Positions 1 through 7,647 of a stretch of 64,000 bases of DNA are shown here, in pieces; position 1 is the stretch's first letter; every line of letters starts with the position of its first letter. This stretch comes from Pedobacter chinensis (GTDB lineage Bacteria > Bacteroidota > Bacteroidia > Sphingobacteriales > Sphingobacteriaceae), in the NCBI RefSeq assembly GCF_003339865.1, contig NZ_QPKV01000006.1, positions 434,001-498,000 on the forward strand, in the 5' to 3' direction. The position numbers were made by a program, and so were the translations under genes. The notes under the pieces are model-generated. The model worked only from the letters and a program-made list of their open reading frames with translations. It was not told the origin of the DNA and searched no databases.

Positions 1-162
1 CTGGATACTTCAAATGTTAAACCATTGGTTTATATGAATGAGGCAACCAACGTTTGGCGGGAAGATGTGGTTAAACAAGAAATTTCTACAGCCGATGGAT
101 TGAAGAATGCAGCGAAACATACTGATCAATTTTTCATGGTTCCAAAAATTATTGAGAAATAA
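1..162 (+). CDS. 3' end of an unidentified protein (partial)
   Basis: An open frame runs from the first base to a TAA at 160-162, giving the last 53 residues of a protein whose start lies outside the window. The visible part includes VYMNEATNVWRED and ends FFMVPKIIEK. It has no membrane segment or motif I recognise, so I assign no function. It ends 92 bases before the ABC ATPase gene on the same strand, so co-transcription is possible. The even spread of charged residues and the in-frame stop just before the next gene support a real coding tail. Confidence 0.6.
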   Translation: MDTSNVKPLVYMNEATNVWREDVVKQEISTADGLKNAAKHTDQFFMVPKIIEK

Positions 163-254
163 TATTCAATCGTGATACAGCCTGGCAGAATAAGAGAATA
201 TTTCAGACCTCTTGTAACATCTTACCCTTTACGCTTGTCTAAAAAAGAAAAAAC

Positions 255-1013
255 ATGGAGAAACCACTTATTACCATAAAAGAAATTGGCCGTAAATATG
301 TAATCGGATCAGAAGTTATCCATGCTTTAAAATCAGTTTCTTTAGATATTAACAAGGGAGAATTTGTTGCTTTGATGGGGCCATCAGGCTCTGGAAAATC
401 AACATTGATGAATATTTTAGGTTGTTTAGATACCCCATCAAGCGGCACTTATATTTTAAACGGAACAAATGTTAGTCAAATGAGTGATGATGCTCTGGCT
501 GAAGTTCGCAACAAGGAAATTGGCTTTGTTTTTCAAACTTTTAACTTGTTGCCTCGTTCCACATCATTGGATAATGTTGCTTTGCCTTTAATTTATGCAG
601 GTAACAGTAAAAAAGATCGCCAGGCCAGAGCTGCTAAAGCTTTAGAAAATGTAGGTTTAGGAAATCGCATGGATCATAAACCCAATGAATTATCAGGTGG
701 TCAGCGTCAACGTGTTGCGGTGGCAAGAGCCTTAATAAATGATCCTTCCATTATTCTTGCCGATGAGCCTACAGGTAACCTGGATACTAAAACTTCCATT
801 GAGATTATGGGGCTGTTAGAAGAAATTCACAGCAAAGGAAACACCATTATTCTGGTAACTCACGAAGAAGATATTGCACAACATGCTCATCGCATTGTTC
901 GTATGCGTGATGGATTGATTGAAAACGATTATGTTAATACTGATGTAAAAAATGTTTCTCCACGATTACAGGCTTTGAAAGATAGTGGCAGTGATTGGGA
1001 AAAAATAAATTAA
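255..1013 (+). CDS. ABC transporter ATP-binding protein, LolD/MacB type
   Basis: This 252-residue protein is the ATP-hydrolysing subunit of an ABC transporter. Walker A (GPSGSGKS) is at residues 42-49, the Q-loop at Q94, the signature LSGGQ at 146-150, Walker B (IILADE) at 166-171 and the switch histidine at H203. The PTGNLD sequence after Walker B and the short length are typical of the LolD/MacB/FtsE group, which works with inner-membrane permeases to move lipoproteins, peptides or drugs across the envelope. No permease gene follows, so its partner is elsewhere, possibly upstream of the window. The ATG at 255 follows an A-rich leader and fits the family N-terminus. The substrate cannot be read from the sequence. 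Confidence 0.9.
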   Translation: MEKPLITIKEIGRKYVIGSEVIHALKSVSLDINKGEFVALMGPSGSGKSTLMNILGCLDTPSSGTYILNGTNVSQMSDDALAEVRNKEIGFVFQTFNLLPRSTSLDNVALPLIYAGNSKKDRQARAAKALENVGLGNRMDHKPNELSGGQRQRVAVARALINDPSIILADEPTGNLDTKTSIEIMGLLEEIHSKGNTIILVTHEEDIAQHAHRIVRMRDGLIENDYVNTDVKNVSPRLQALKDSGSDWEKIN

Positions 1014-1094
1014 TTTTAAGGTTTATGGTTAGAGGTATAGGATTTAAGGTTTAAAACCATTTACTTTTAACCTTCTACCTTTAACTTTCTTGAA
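1014..1094 (+). repeat. pyrimidine-rich low-complexity spacer
   Basis: The 81-base gap repeats short units related to TTTAACCTT, CTACCTTT and the complementary AAGGTTTA. Similar CCTTCTACCT strings occur at about 7620-7650 beside purL. I read it as a dispersed low-complexity spacer, not as a terminator. Confidence 0.4.
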
Positions 1095-1643
1095 ATGAAA
1101 ATCTACACTAAAACAGGCGATAAGGGGCAAACATCATTAATAGGCGGCACCCGCGTTCCTAAATATCATTTACGCATTGAAGCTTACGGGACTGTAGATG
1201 AGTTAAATTCATATATAGGATTAATTATGTGCCAGCATATTAACCCTCATTATCAACAGCTGTTAAAGGAGGTTCAAGATCGTTTATTTACGGTGGGCGC
1301 TTCATTAGCAGCAGACCCTGAAAAATCCAGGATGAAGATTCCTGATTTACATGATGCCGACATTATTATGCTGGAAAATGAGATGGATGCAATGAATGAG
1401 GTTTTACCCGCGTTAAAACATTTTATTTTGCCTGGTGGAAACACTGTGGTTTCTTACTGTCATATTGCTAGATGCGTTTGCAGAAGGGCTGAAAGATTGA
1501 CAGTGGAACTTGCAGAAAATAGCTTTGTAGATGAGCGTGTAACAGTTTATTTAAATCGTTTAAGCGATTATTTATTCGTTTTGGCACGAAAACTGAACAT
1601 GGATTTTAAGGCAGAGGAAAATATTTGGGTACCTCGTGTTTAA
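1095..1643 (+). CDS. pduO: cob(I)yrinic acid a,c-diamide adenosyltransferase, PduO type
   Basis: This 182-residue enzyme transfers the 5'-deoxyadenosyl group of ATP to cob(I)alamin to make adenosylcobalamin. The N-terminus KIYTKTGDKGQTSLIGG is the ATP-binding signature of the PduO family, followed by TVDELNSYIG. The middle carries FILPGGN and the RCVCRRAER segment, and the C-terminus LNRLSDYLFVLAR forms the last conserved helix. The length matches single-domain PduO enzymes. It acts in the cytoplasm as a trimer in known members. The ATG at 1095 lies at the start of the conserved region, so the start is secure. No other cobalamin gene is nearby. Confidence 0.95.
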   Translation: MKIYTKTGDKGQTSLIGGTRVPKYHLRIEAYGTVDELNSYIGLIMCQHINPHYQQLLKEVQDRLFTVGASLAADPEKSRMKIPDLHDADIIMLENEMDAMNEVLPALKHFILPGGNTVVSYCHIARCVCRRAERLTVELAENSFVDERVTVYLNRLSDYLFVLARKLNMDFKAEENIWVPRV

Positions 1644-1658
1644 TAGTGGAAAAATAAG

Positions 1659-1690
1659 TTTGCTTTGCTCAAAAATTTTAATATACTTTG
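1659..1690 (+). promoter_or_regulatory. possible Bacteroidota-type promoter for the DUF2795 gene
   Basis: TTTG at 1659-1662 is followed 24 bases later by TTTG at 1687-1690, inside TATACTTTG. This resembles the TTTG / TAnnTTTG promoter pattern of the phylum, although the TA pair is one base out of register. It would give a leader of about 30 bases before the ATG at 1729. Confidence 0.3.
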
Positions 1691-1728
1691 CGCATTGTTA
1701 AGAACAAGAATTTAATTGAATTGAAGAT

Positions 1729-1950
1729 ATGTATTGGACATTAGAATTAGCATCGCACTTGGAAGACGCACCATGGCCTGCAACTAAAGACGAATTAATT
1801 GATTACGGTATCCGTTCTGGTGCCCCGGTAGAGGTTATTGAAAACTTACAGGCATTAGAAGATGATGGCGAGCCATATGAAACCATTGAGGAAATTTGGC
1901 CGGATTATCCTACTAAAGAAGACTTCTTTTTTAATGAGGATGAATACTAA
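1729..1950 (+). CDS. small acidic DUF2795-like protein
   Basis: This 73-residue, strongly acidic protein begins MYWTLELASHLEDAPWPATKDELIDYGIRSG and ends in a Glu/Asp/Phe-rich tail. The first half matches what I know of the DUF2795 family (small helical proteins with a conserved hydrophobic-Asp-Tyr pattern), and such genes are common and well conserved in Pedobacter and relatives. The molecular role of the family is not known to me. It is a monocistronic unit: a possible promoter lies just upstream and a clear hairpin terminator 15 bases after the stop. Conservation in the phylum supports it as a real gene despite its size. Confidence 0.8.
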   Translation: MYWTLELASHLEDAPWPATKDELIDYGIRSGAPVEVIENLQALEDDGEPYETIEEIWPDYPTKEDFFFNEDEY

Positions 1951-1964
1951 AAACCTGAAAAGAT

Positions 1965-1997
1965 AAAACCTCCCAATGAAAGTTGAGAGGTTTTTTG
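1965..1997 (+). terminator. rho-independent terminator after the DUF2795 gene
   Basis: AAAACCTC at 1965-1972 pairs perfectly with GAGGTTTT at 1987-1994 across a 14-base loop, and the T run continues to 1996. The A run on the left means it could also stop minus-strand transcription. Confidence 0.8.
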
Positions 1998-1999
1998 TT

Positions 2000-2139
2000 T
2001 TATCTGAGATCAGGAATAGATATATGAGTTTTTCCAGAAGCATCAATATTAATAATGTAGCCTTCTGAATTTAACGGTCTGTTTCATTTAAATATTCAGT
2101 GACCTCTGCAGCCTGTTTCCTGCTCAGGAAAGATGTGCC
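2000..2139 (-). pseudogene. decayed 3' end of an unknown gene
   Basis: Reading the minus strand, one frame gives FLSRKQAAEVTEYLNETDR and then stops. A one-base shift continues with PLNSEGYIINIDASGKTH and on to SIPDLR before a TAA at 2002-2000. Two protein-like stretches joined by a single frameshift suggest the end of an eroded gene. I do not recognise the family. The remaining sequence to 2290 is AT-rich and holds nothing else I can identify. Confidence 0.35.
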
Positions 2140-2290
2140 TTAATTATAGGGCATGCTGGTATATTAGTGTTTAAATTATTGAACTAAAGGTTGTTTGTGA
2201 TATAAAACATAAAAATATATCAACTAAACATTGAATTGTACGCTAAATCCAAAATGGAATAATTAGTTTTAAAAGGAAATTATAAAATAA

Positions 2291-2322
2291 GAAACCCGAA
2301 TAGTTATTTCTATTCGGGTTTC
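2291..2322 (-). terminator. rho-independent terminator of purM
   Basis: GAAACCCGAATA at 2291-2302 and TATTCGGGTTTC at 2311-2322 form a perfect 12-bp stem with an 8-base loop. On the minus strand it is followed by TTATTTTATA, and it lies 22 bases after the purM stop. Confidence 0.85.
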
Positions 2323-2344
2323 TTATGGATCCTACATAAGGCTT

Positions 2345-3526
2345 CTAATTATAAATAAAAGTTCCCTTTTCGCTGGTAATTGTCACTTGTTTTTGTTCGC
2401 CTTTTTCTACACGACCGATGATTTTTGCATCGATGTTGAAACTTTTAGATATTTCAACAATACTTTCTGCAATTTCTTGCGGAACATATAATTCCATGCG
2501 GTGCCCCATATTGAAAACTTTATACATTTCTTTCCAATCTGTTCCCGACTGCTCCTGAATCAATTTAAAAAGAGGAGGAACCGGAAATAAATTATCTTTT
2601 ATAACATGAATATCATCGTTGATGAAGTGTAATACTTTGGTTTGAGCACCACCACTGCAATGAACAATGCCATTAATTTGCTTGCGGTAGCTTCCCAGTA
2701 TTTTTTTGATCACTGGCGCATAGGTACGGGTAGGAGAAAGTACAAGTTTTCCGATAGTTGTTTTTCCAAACCCTTCAATTTCAATTTCTTCGGTAAGTTG
2801 TTTTTTACCAGAAAAAACCAAATCAAATGGTACAGCAGGATCAAAACTTTCAGGATAGCTGGTTGCTACAGATTTTTCAAAAACATCATGACGGGCAGAG
2901 GTTAATCCATTTGAACCCATTCCGCCGTTATATTCTGTTTCATAAGTGGCCTGTCCGTATGATGCTAGGGCCACAATAACATCGCCTGGTTTAATATTAT
3001 CATTGCTGATGATATCTTCCCGTTTTAAACGACAGGTTACTGTAGAATCCACAATGATTGTTCTGACTAAATCGCCGACATCTGCTGTTTCTCCACCAGT
3101 TGAATAAATGGAAATTCCTTGTTCGCGTAAATCGGTCAAAATTTCTTCAGTTCCATTGATTATAGCAGCAATAACTTCACCCGGAATTAAGTTTTTATTA
3201 CGGCCAATTGTTGAGGATAACAGAATGTGATCAGTTGCACCCACACATATCAAATCATCTATATTCATGATGATCGCATCCTGTGCAATGCCTTTCCAAA
3301 TGGAAATATCGCCGGTTTCTTTCCAATACACATAAGCTAAAGATGATTTGGTACCAGCGCCATCGGCGTGCATAATGTTGCAATAATCATCTTCTCTACC
3401 TAAAATATCGGGAATGATTTTGCAAAACGCTTTTGGAAAAATTCCTTTATCGATGTTTTTGATGGCATTGTGCACATCTTCTTTTGAGGCAGAAACGCCG
3501 CGTTGATTGTACCTGTTATCACTCAT
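2345..3526 (-). CDS. purM: phosphoribosylformylglycinamidine cyclo-ligase (AIR synthetase)
   Basis: This enzyme closes the imidazole ring of 5-aminoimidazole ribotide using ATP, the fifth step of purine synthesis. The N-terminus MSDNRYNQRGVSASKEDV and the stretch MHADGAGTKSSLAYVY are the ATP-binding hallmarks of PurM. A TGGETADVGD block and the C-terminal HCSGGAQTK and FNMGHRMELYVP blocks follow. The protein is 393 residues, slightly longer than the roughly 345 of E. coli PurM, as is usual in Bacteroidota. I chose the ATG at 3526: the longer frame needs a TTG at 3604 and adds 26 unlikely residues upstream of a promoter box. purL lies 4 kb away on the same strand but not in the same operon. 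Confidence 0.95.
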   Translation of the reverse strand: MSDNRYNQRGVSASKEDVHNAIKNIDKGIFPKAFCKIIPDILGREDDYCNIMHADGAGTKSSLAYVYWKETGDISIWKGIAQDAIIMNIDDLICVGATDHILLSSTIGRNKNLIPGEVIAAIINGTEEILTDLREQGISIYSTGGETADVGDLVRTIIVDSTVTCRLKREDIISNDNIKPGDVIVALASYGQATYETEYNGGMGSNGLTSARHDVFEKSVATSYPESFDPAVPFDLVFSGKKQLTEEIEIEGFGKTTIGKLVLSPTRTYAPVIKKILGSYRKQINGIVHCSGGAQTKVLHFINDDIHVIKDNLFPVPPLFKLIQEQSGTDWKEMYKVFNMGHRMELYVPQEIAESIVEISKSFNIDAKIIGRVEKGEQKQVTITSEKGTFIYN

Positions 3527-3533
3527 GTTGGCG

Positions 3534-3541
3534 CAAAGATA
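3534..3541 (-). promoter_or_regulatory. -7 promoter element of purM
   Basis: TATCTTTG on the minus strand matches the TAnnTTTG -7 box of Bacteroidota. It lies only seven bases upstream of the ATG at 3526, so the transcript would have an extremely short leader or none. The -33 box is weak. Confidence 0.5.
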
Positions 3542-3703
3542 AGTGAAAAAGTCGGGAGTCAGAAGTTTGTGAAGTCTAAAGTTGAAACCATAAACTAATG
3601 TCAACAGTGAGTGTTGAGCTTAATGTTCTGATAAGCGATTCTTGCTGCTTACAATGTCGCATAATCTAGAACTTCAGTTGCTTGATCTTTGAATCCTGAA
3701 CCT

Positions 3704-3812
3704 AAGATCAATACCATATAGAAAGATAGAACATATGGGTTTTTTCTTGCTTGATCTAAGATCAAAACCATATAGAAATATAGAGCATATAGGTTTTTCA
3801 GTCGCTTGATCT
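3704..3812. repeat. two-copy tandem repeat of about 54 bp
   Basis: Copy one (3704-3757) and copy two (3758-3812) both begin AAGATCAA, continue through ACCATATAGAAA and ATAGA, and end GCTTGATCT, with a handful of substitutions and one indel. Each copy starts and ends with complementary AAGATCAA / TTGATCT ends, so each could fold back on itself. A further partial CTTGATCTT lies at 3681-3689. It sits in the purM-glnN gap and has no coding content. Confidence 0.75.
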
Positions 3813-3850
3813 TAAAATCCTTAAATCTTGAAAATCCATGATCCAAAAAA

Positions 3851-3875
3851 GGGCGTAAAGTAAAACCTTACGCCC
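3851..3875 (-). terminator. rho-independent terminator of glnN
   Basis: GGGCGTAA at 3851-3858 pairs with TTACGCCC at 3868-3875. On the minus strand the stem is followed by TTTTTT, about 25 bases after the glutamine synthetase stop. Confidence 0.8.
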
Positions 3876-3899
3876 TATACTTAAACCTTACGGCTTAAA

Positions 3900-6074
3900 T
3901 TATTTCATGAATAATAATTCTCTGAATTTTGGTAGAGGCCAAACGCTGTCGTCAACGATTTGCTCTAACTTATCTGCATGATAACGAATAGTGTCGAAGT
4001 AAGATTTAACTTTTTCATCGTAAGCAATTGCTTTTTCACGGGTATCTTCGATTTTGTTAGTCACTTTACGTTCTTCTAACATGGCATCAATATTCGTTTT
4101 CACGATATCTAAATGCTCTGATAATTTTTTAACAATTTCAAGAGAAGATTTGCTGTCTACACCAACTTCTTTTAACCCTTTAACATTAGTGATTAATGAG
4201 TTTTGATAAGCAATTGCAGCCGGAATAATAGCTGTATTCGCAACTTCTCCCATTACACGTGCTTCAATCTGCAATTTTTTATAGAAATTCTCTAACATGA
4301 TTTCATGACGGGCATGGATTTCACGTTTGCTATAAATTCCAGTTGTAGCGAATAAATCAGCAGATTTATCTGTTAAGTAAGCATCTAAAGCTTTTGGAGT
4401 GGTTTTAATGTTTGATAAACCGCGTGTTGCAGCTTCATCTTCCCATTCCTGGCTGTAACCATTACCTTCAAAGCGAATTGATTTTGATTCTTTGATGTAT
4501 TTTTTAATTACGGTTAATAAAGCGATATCTTTTTTATCGCCTTTCTTAATTAACTTATCAACTTCAGCTTTGAATTTAACCAGTTGTTCAGCTACGATTG
4601 CGTTTAAGATTGTCATAGGAGCTGAAGAGTTAGCCGAAGAACCAACTGCTCTTAACTCGAATTTGTTACCTGTAAATGCAAAAGGAGAAGTACGGTTACG
4701 ATCTGTATTATCCAACAGAATTTGTGGGATTTTAGGAATGCCTAACCAAAGTGCATTATCTTCTTTTATTTTTTTGCTGATACGTGAGTGTTCTATTTCA
4801 TCCAACACATCGTTCAATTGAGAACCTAAGAAGATAGAGATGATGGCTGGTGGAGCTTCGTTAGCACCCAAACGGTGATCGTTGCTTACCGATGCAATAC
4901 TTGCGCGTAATAAATCTGCATGCTCACTAACCGCTTTAATTGTATTTACAAAGAAAGTAAGGAACATCAAATTGTTTTTAGGGGTTTTGCCTGGCGCCAA
5001 TAAGTTTTTACCCGTATCGGTAATTAACGACCAGTTATTGTGCTTACCCGATCCGTTGATGCCTGCGTATGGCTTTTCGTGTAATAATACACGGAAGTGA
5101 TGACGACGGGCAACTTTTTCCATCAAATCCATCAATAATTGATTGTGATCGATGGCCAGGTTGATTTCTTCATAAATAGGCGCACACTCAAATTGAGAAG
5201 GTGCAACCTCGTTGTGACGGGTTTTTAATGGAATACCTAATTTTAGCGCTTCATTTTCGAAATCTACCATGTATGTGAAAACACGTTCAGGAATTGATCC
5301 AAAATAGTGATCCTCTAATTGCTGACCTTTTGCAGACATGTGTCCGAACAATGTACGGCCGGTTAATAATAGGTCCGGGCGGGCATTAAATAAAGATTCA
5401 TCAACCAGAAAGTATTCCTGCTCGATACCTAATGAAGCATTTACTTTAGTAATGCTTTTATCAAAATATTGACAAACATCAACGGCAGCTTTATCAAGTG
5501 CAGCCAATGCTTTCAATAATGGTGCTTTATAATCCAATGCTTCTCCGGTATATGATACAAAAACTGTAGGGATACAAAGTGTTTTACCTGCTTTGCTTTC
5601 CATGATAAATGCCGGAGATGATGGATCCCATGCAGTATAACCACGTGCTTCGAAAGTATTACGGATACCACCATTAGGGAAACTCGATGCATCAGGCTCT
5701 TGTTGAACTAAAGCACTGCCTGAAAATTTTTCAATAGCACCATCGCCACTTGGTTCAAAAAATGAATCATGCTTTTCGGCAGTTGTGCCGGTTAAAGGCT
5801 GGAACCAGTGTGTATAATGTGTTGCCCCAGCACTCATTGCCCATGCTTTCATAGCAGTTGCAATTTGATTAGCGTCATCAGAGTTGATTAATTCACCTTG
5901 ATTAATAGATGAAATTAATTTTTCATACACGTCTTTAGATAAGAAATCTCTCATTTTTTTCTTATCAAATACATTAGCGCCAAAAAAGTCAGAAATTTTT
6001 GAAGATGGTGATTTAACTTCTGGTGAAATTCTGTTTTGAGCCTCTTTTAATGCGATGGTTCTTAAGCTTTTCAT
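3900..6074 (-). CDS. glnN: glutamine synthetase, type III
   Basis: This 724-residue enzyme makes glutamine from glutamate, ammonia and ATP. It belongs to the large GSIII class (about 730 residues) typical of Bacteroidetes, not the 470-residue GSI. Supporting blocks are the N-terminal ISDFFGANVFD, the substrate region AGATHYTHWFQPLTG, the metal-binding LGIEQEYFLVD, the ammonia/ATP region with HEVAPSQFE variants (read here as RHNEVAPSQFECAP), KPYAGINGSGKHNNWS, and the long C-terminal extension with NTAIIPAAIAYQ. Known members form double-ring dodecamers in the cytoplasm. It is monocistronic, with its own -7 box and terminator. The ATG at 6074 directly precedes the conserved start. Confidence 0.97.
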   Translation of the reverse strand: MKSLRTIALKEAQNRISPEVKSPSSKISDFFGANVFDKKKMRDFLSKDVYEKLISSINQGELINSDDANQIATAMKAWAMSAGATHYTHWFQPLTGTTAEKHDSFFEPSGDGAIEKFSGSALVQQEPDASSFPNGGIRNTFEARGYTAWDPSSPAFIMESKAGKTLCIPTVFVSYTGEALDYKAPLLKALAALDKAAVDVCQYFDKSITKVNASLGIEQEYFLVDESLFNARPDLLLTGRTLFGHMSAKGQQLEDHYFGSIPERVFTYMVDFENEALKLGIPLKTRHNEVAPSQFECAPIYEEINLAIDHNQLLMDLMEKVARRHHFRVLLHEKPYAGINGSGKHNNWSLITDTGKNLLAPGKTPKNNLMFLTFFVNTIKAVSEHADLLRASIASVSNDHRLGANEAPPAIISIFLGSQLNDVLDEIEHSRISKKIKEDNALWLGIPKIPQILLDNTDRNRTSPFAFTGNKFELRAVGSSANSSAPMTILNAIVAEQLVKFKAEVDKLIKKGDKKDIALLTVIKKYIKESKSIRFEGNGYSQEWEDEAATRGLSNIKTTPKALDAYLTDKSADLFATTGIYSKREIHARHEIMLENFYKKLQIEARVMGEVANTAIIPAAIAYQNSLITNVKGLKEVGVDSKSSLEIVKKLSEHLDIVKTNIDAMLEERKVTNKIEDTREKAIAYDEKVKSYFDTIRYHADKLEQIVDDSVWPLPKFRELLFMK

Positions 6075-6094
6075 TAATTTGTTATGTTTTTTGT

Positions 6095-6102
6095 CAAAAA
6101 TA
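6095..6102 (-). promoter_or_regulatory. -7 promoter element of glnN
   Basis: TATTTTTG on the minus strand fits TAnnTTTG and sits 20 bases upstream of the glnN ATG. The -33 region is AT-rich with no clear TTTG. The 6120-6270 divergent gap is extremely AT-rich and probably serves tonB as well. Confidence 0.4.
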
Positions 6103-6277
6103 GTATATTTTCTTTGGTTTTATAAAACAATCGTAAGTTTAATATGAATTTTATTGAAAATGAAATAAAAAAATGTTTTTTAAATGAATTTTTTCATTAT
6201 TCGTAATGAAAATTGATTTTTCATTTGTTTTATGGAATTGATAAATTTCTTACATCATGCTATAAAAATTAATAGCT

Positions 6278-7120
6278 ATGTTCAATTCATCAATCAATGT
6301 TTACAAAACCGAGTGGCTCGATCTTGTATTTGCTGACCGCAACAAAAATTATGGGGCTTATGAATTAAGGTCTAAATCCTCAAAAATTATGACCAAATCT
6401 CTTTTGGTATCAGCTGGTTTATTCCTGTTGGTCGGGTTTTCTCCCTTGATTTACAGTAAAATGTTTCCAACCGTTGTAGAAAAAGTTACACCTCCAACAG
6501 TTGTCGATTTATCGAATGTAATTCATGACATGAAAAAAAAGGTTGAACCCGAGAAAAAGATTGAACCTCCGAAAGCTGAACCTGTTAAAGTGAAAACGGT
6601 TAATATGACTTCGAATATTGTGGTGGTGGATAAGACTGAGATTAAAGATCCGCCAACCATTAAAGAAATTGAAAATGCCGTTGTGAGCAATATTACCCAG
6701 GATGGCGAAATAAAACCAAATTTATCATTGATTACGCCGTCTGCCAATGGGAACGGAAATGGTTTAGGAAAAGAAGAGGGGGAAGGTGAAAATTCAAATG
6801 AAGTTAAAGAAATAAGTGGGATTGATGAGTATCCGGAATTTGCCGGGGGGATGAAGGCGTTTACCAAATATATGGAACGTAATTTACGCTATCCTTCAAG
6901 AGCACAGGAAGATGGAATCCAGGGGAAGGTGTTTGTGAGCTTTGTTGTGGAAAAAGATGGTTCAATTACTGACGTGAAAGTTTTACGTGGCATTGGTTTC
7001 GGTTGTGATGAAGAAGCCATGAAAGTAATCAAAAAATCTCCATTATGGAAACCCGGAAAAAATAAAGGCATTCCTGTTCGTGTAAGATATAATATGCCCA
7101 TCAATTTCAATCTGATGTAA
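6278..7120 (+). CDS. energy transducer TonB family protein
   Basis: This 280-residue protein couples the proton-motive force, through ExbB/ExbD, to TonB-dependent outer-membrane receptors. The cytoplasmic N-terminus (1-38) carries the NKNYGAYELR motif common in Bacteroidota TonB proteins. One membrane segment spans about 41-60. A Lys/Pro/Glu-rich periplasmic linker follows (about 70-110). The C-terminal TonB domain covers about 190-280, with YPEFAGGMKAFTKYMERNL, GKVFVSFVVEKDG and the terminal NFNLM. No exbB/exbD genes are adjacent. It could power the SusC and siderophore-type receptors further along, but Pedobacter genomes hold many TonB paralogues, so pairing is unknown. Confidence 0.92.
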   Translation: MFNSSINVYKTEWLDLVFADRNKNYGAYELRSKSSKIMTKSLLVSAGLFLLVGFSPLIYSKMFPTVVEKVTPPTVVDLSNVIHDMKKKVEPEKKIEPPKAEPVKVKTVNMTSNIVVVDKTEIKDPPTIKEIENAVVSNITQDGEIKPNLSLITPSANGNGNGLGKEEGEGENSNEVKEISGIDEYPEFAGGMKAFTKYMERNLRYPSRAQEDGIQGKVFVSFVVEKDGSITDVKVLRGIGFGCDEEAMKVIKKSPLWKPGKNKGIPVRVRYNMPINFNLM

Positions 7121-7560
7121 CAGGATGGGAAATGTTAAATGGAAGATGTATGATGGGAAGTGTTAAAATTGTACCCATTGGCAAACAATGTTGACAGACG
7201 TTCTATGAACGGTTGTCTTCCTGAACTTGATTCAGAAATTTAATCATATGAAAGCCAAGCAGGAAAGATGCTGACCACGAAGTAGCTACAAGACCTTTTA
7301 AAATTAATATTTACACTTGTAAAACAAGTTCAGCATGACATCGTGGTTAAGCATCACGTATAAAAAACCATACATGAACGGGTCGTCATGCTGAATTTTT
7401 CATTTGTTTTTAAGTTTTTATTGGTATTCAAGAGGGCTGCGCCGTTTATTTCAGGATCTTAATGGCATGAACGCATAACAGGAAAGATGCTAAAGCAAGT
7501 TCAGCATGACGTTGTGGTTAGGCATCACGCTTAAAAAACCTGTTAACCACTGGGACAGAA
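7121..7560. repeat. dispersed palindromic repeats between tonB and purL
   Basis: Two 44-bp copies, 7326-7369 and 7497-7540, both begin AAGTTCAGCATGAC and end TAAAAAACC, with only about five differences. Each is preceded by a CAGGAAAGATGCT element (about 7259-7272 and 7479-7492). Together GATGCT and TTCAGCAT can pair, so the unit folds into a hairpin. A reversed fragment, GTCATGCTGAA, lies at about 7385. No coding frame is convincing here. Confidence 0.7.
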
Positions 7561-7592
7561 CAACAAAGGCTTGAGTATTCAAGCCTTTGTTG
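7561..7592. terminator. strong bidirectional hairpin near the purL 3' end
   Basis: CAACAAAGGCTTGA at 7561-7574 pairs perfectly over 14 bp with 7579-7592 across the loop GTAT. It lies between the convergent tonB and purL genes and probably ends transcripts from both sides, although the T run is short. Confidence 0.7.
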
Positions 7593-7647
7593 TTAATGCA
7601 ATATGTTTAATGATTTCAAAACCTTAAACCTTCTGCCTTATCGCCTT

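Noticed and set aside
3681..3812. CRISPR array
   Set aside because: Only two adjacent copies without unique spacers and no cas genes in the window; it is a simple tandem repeat.
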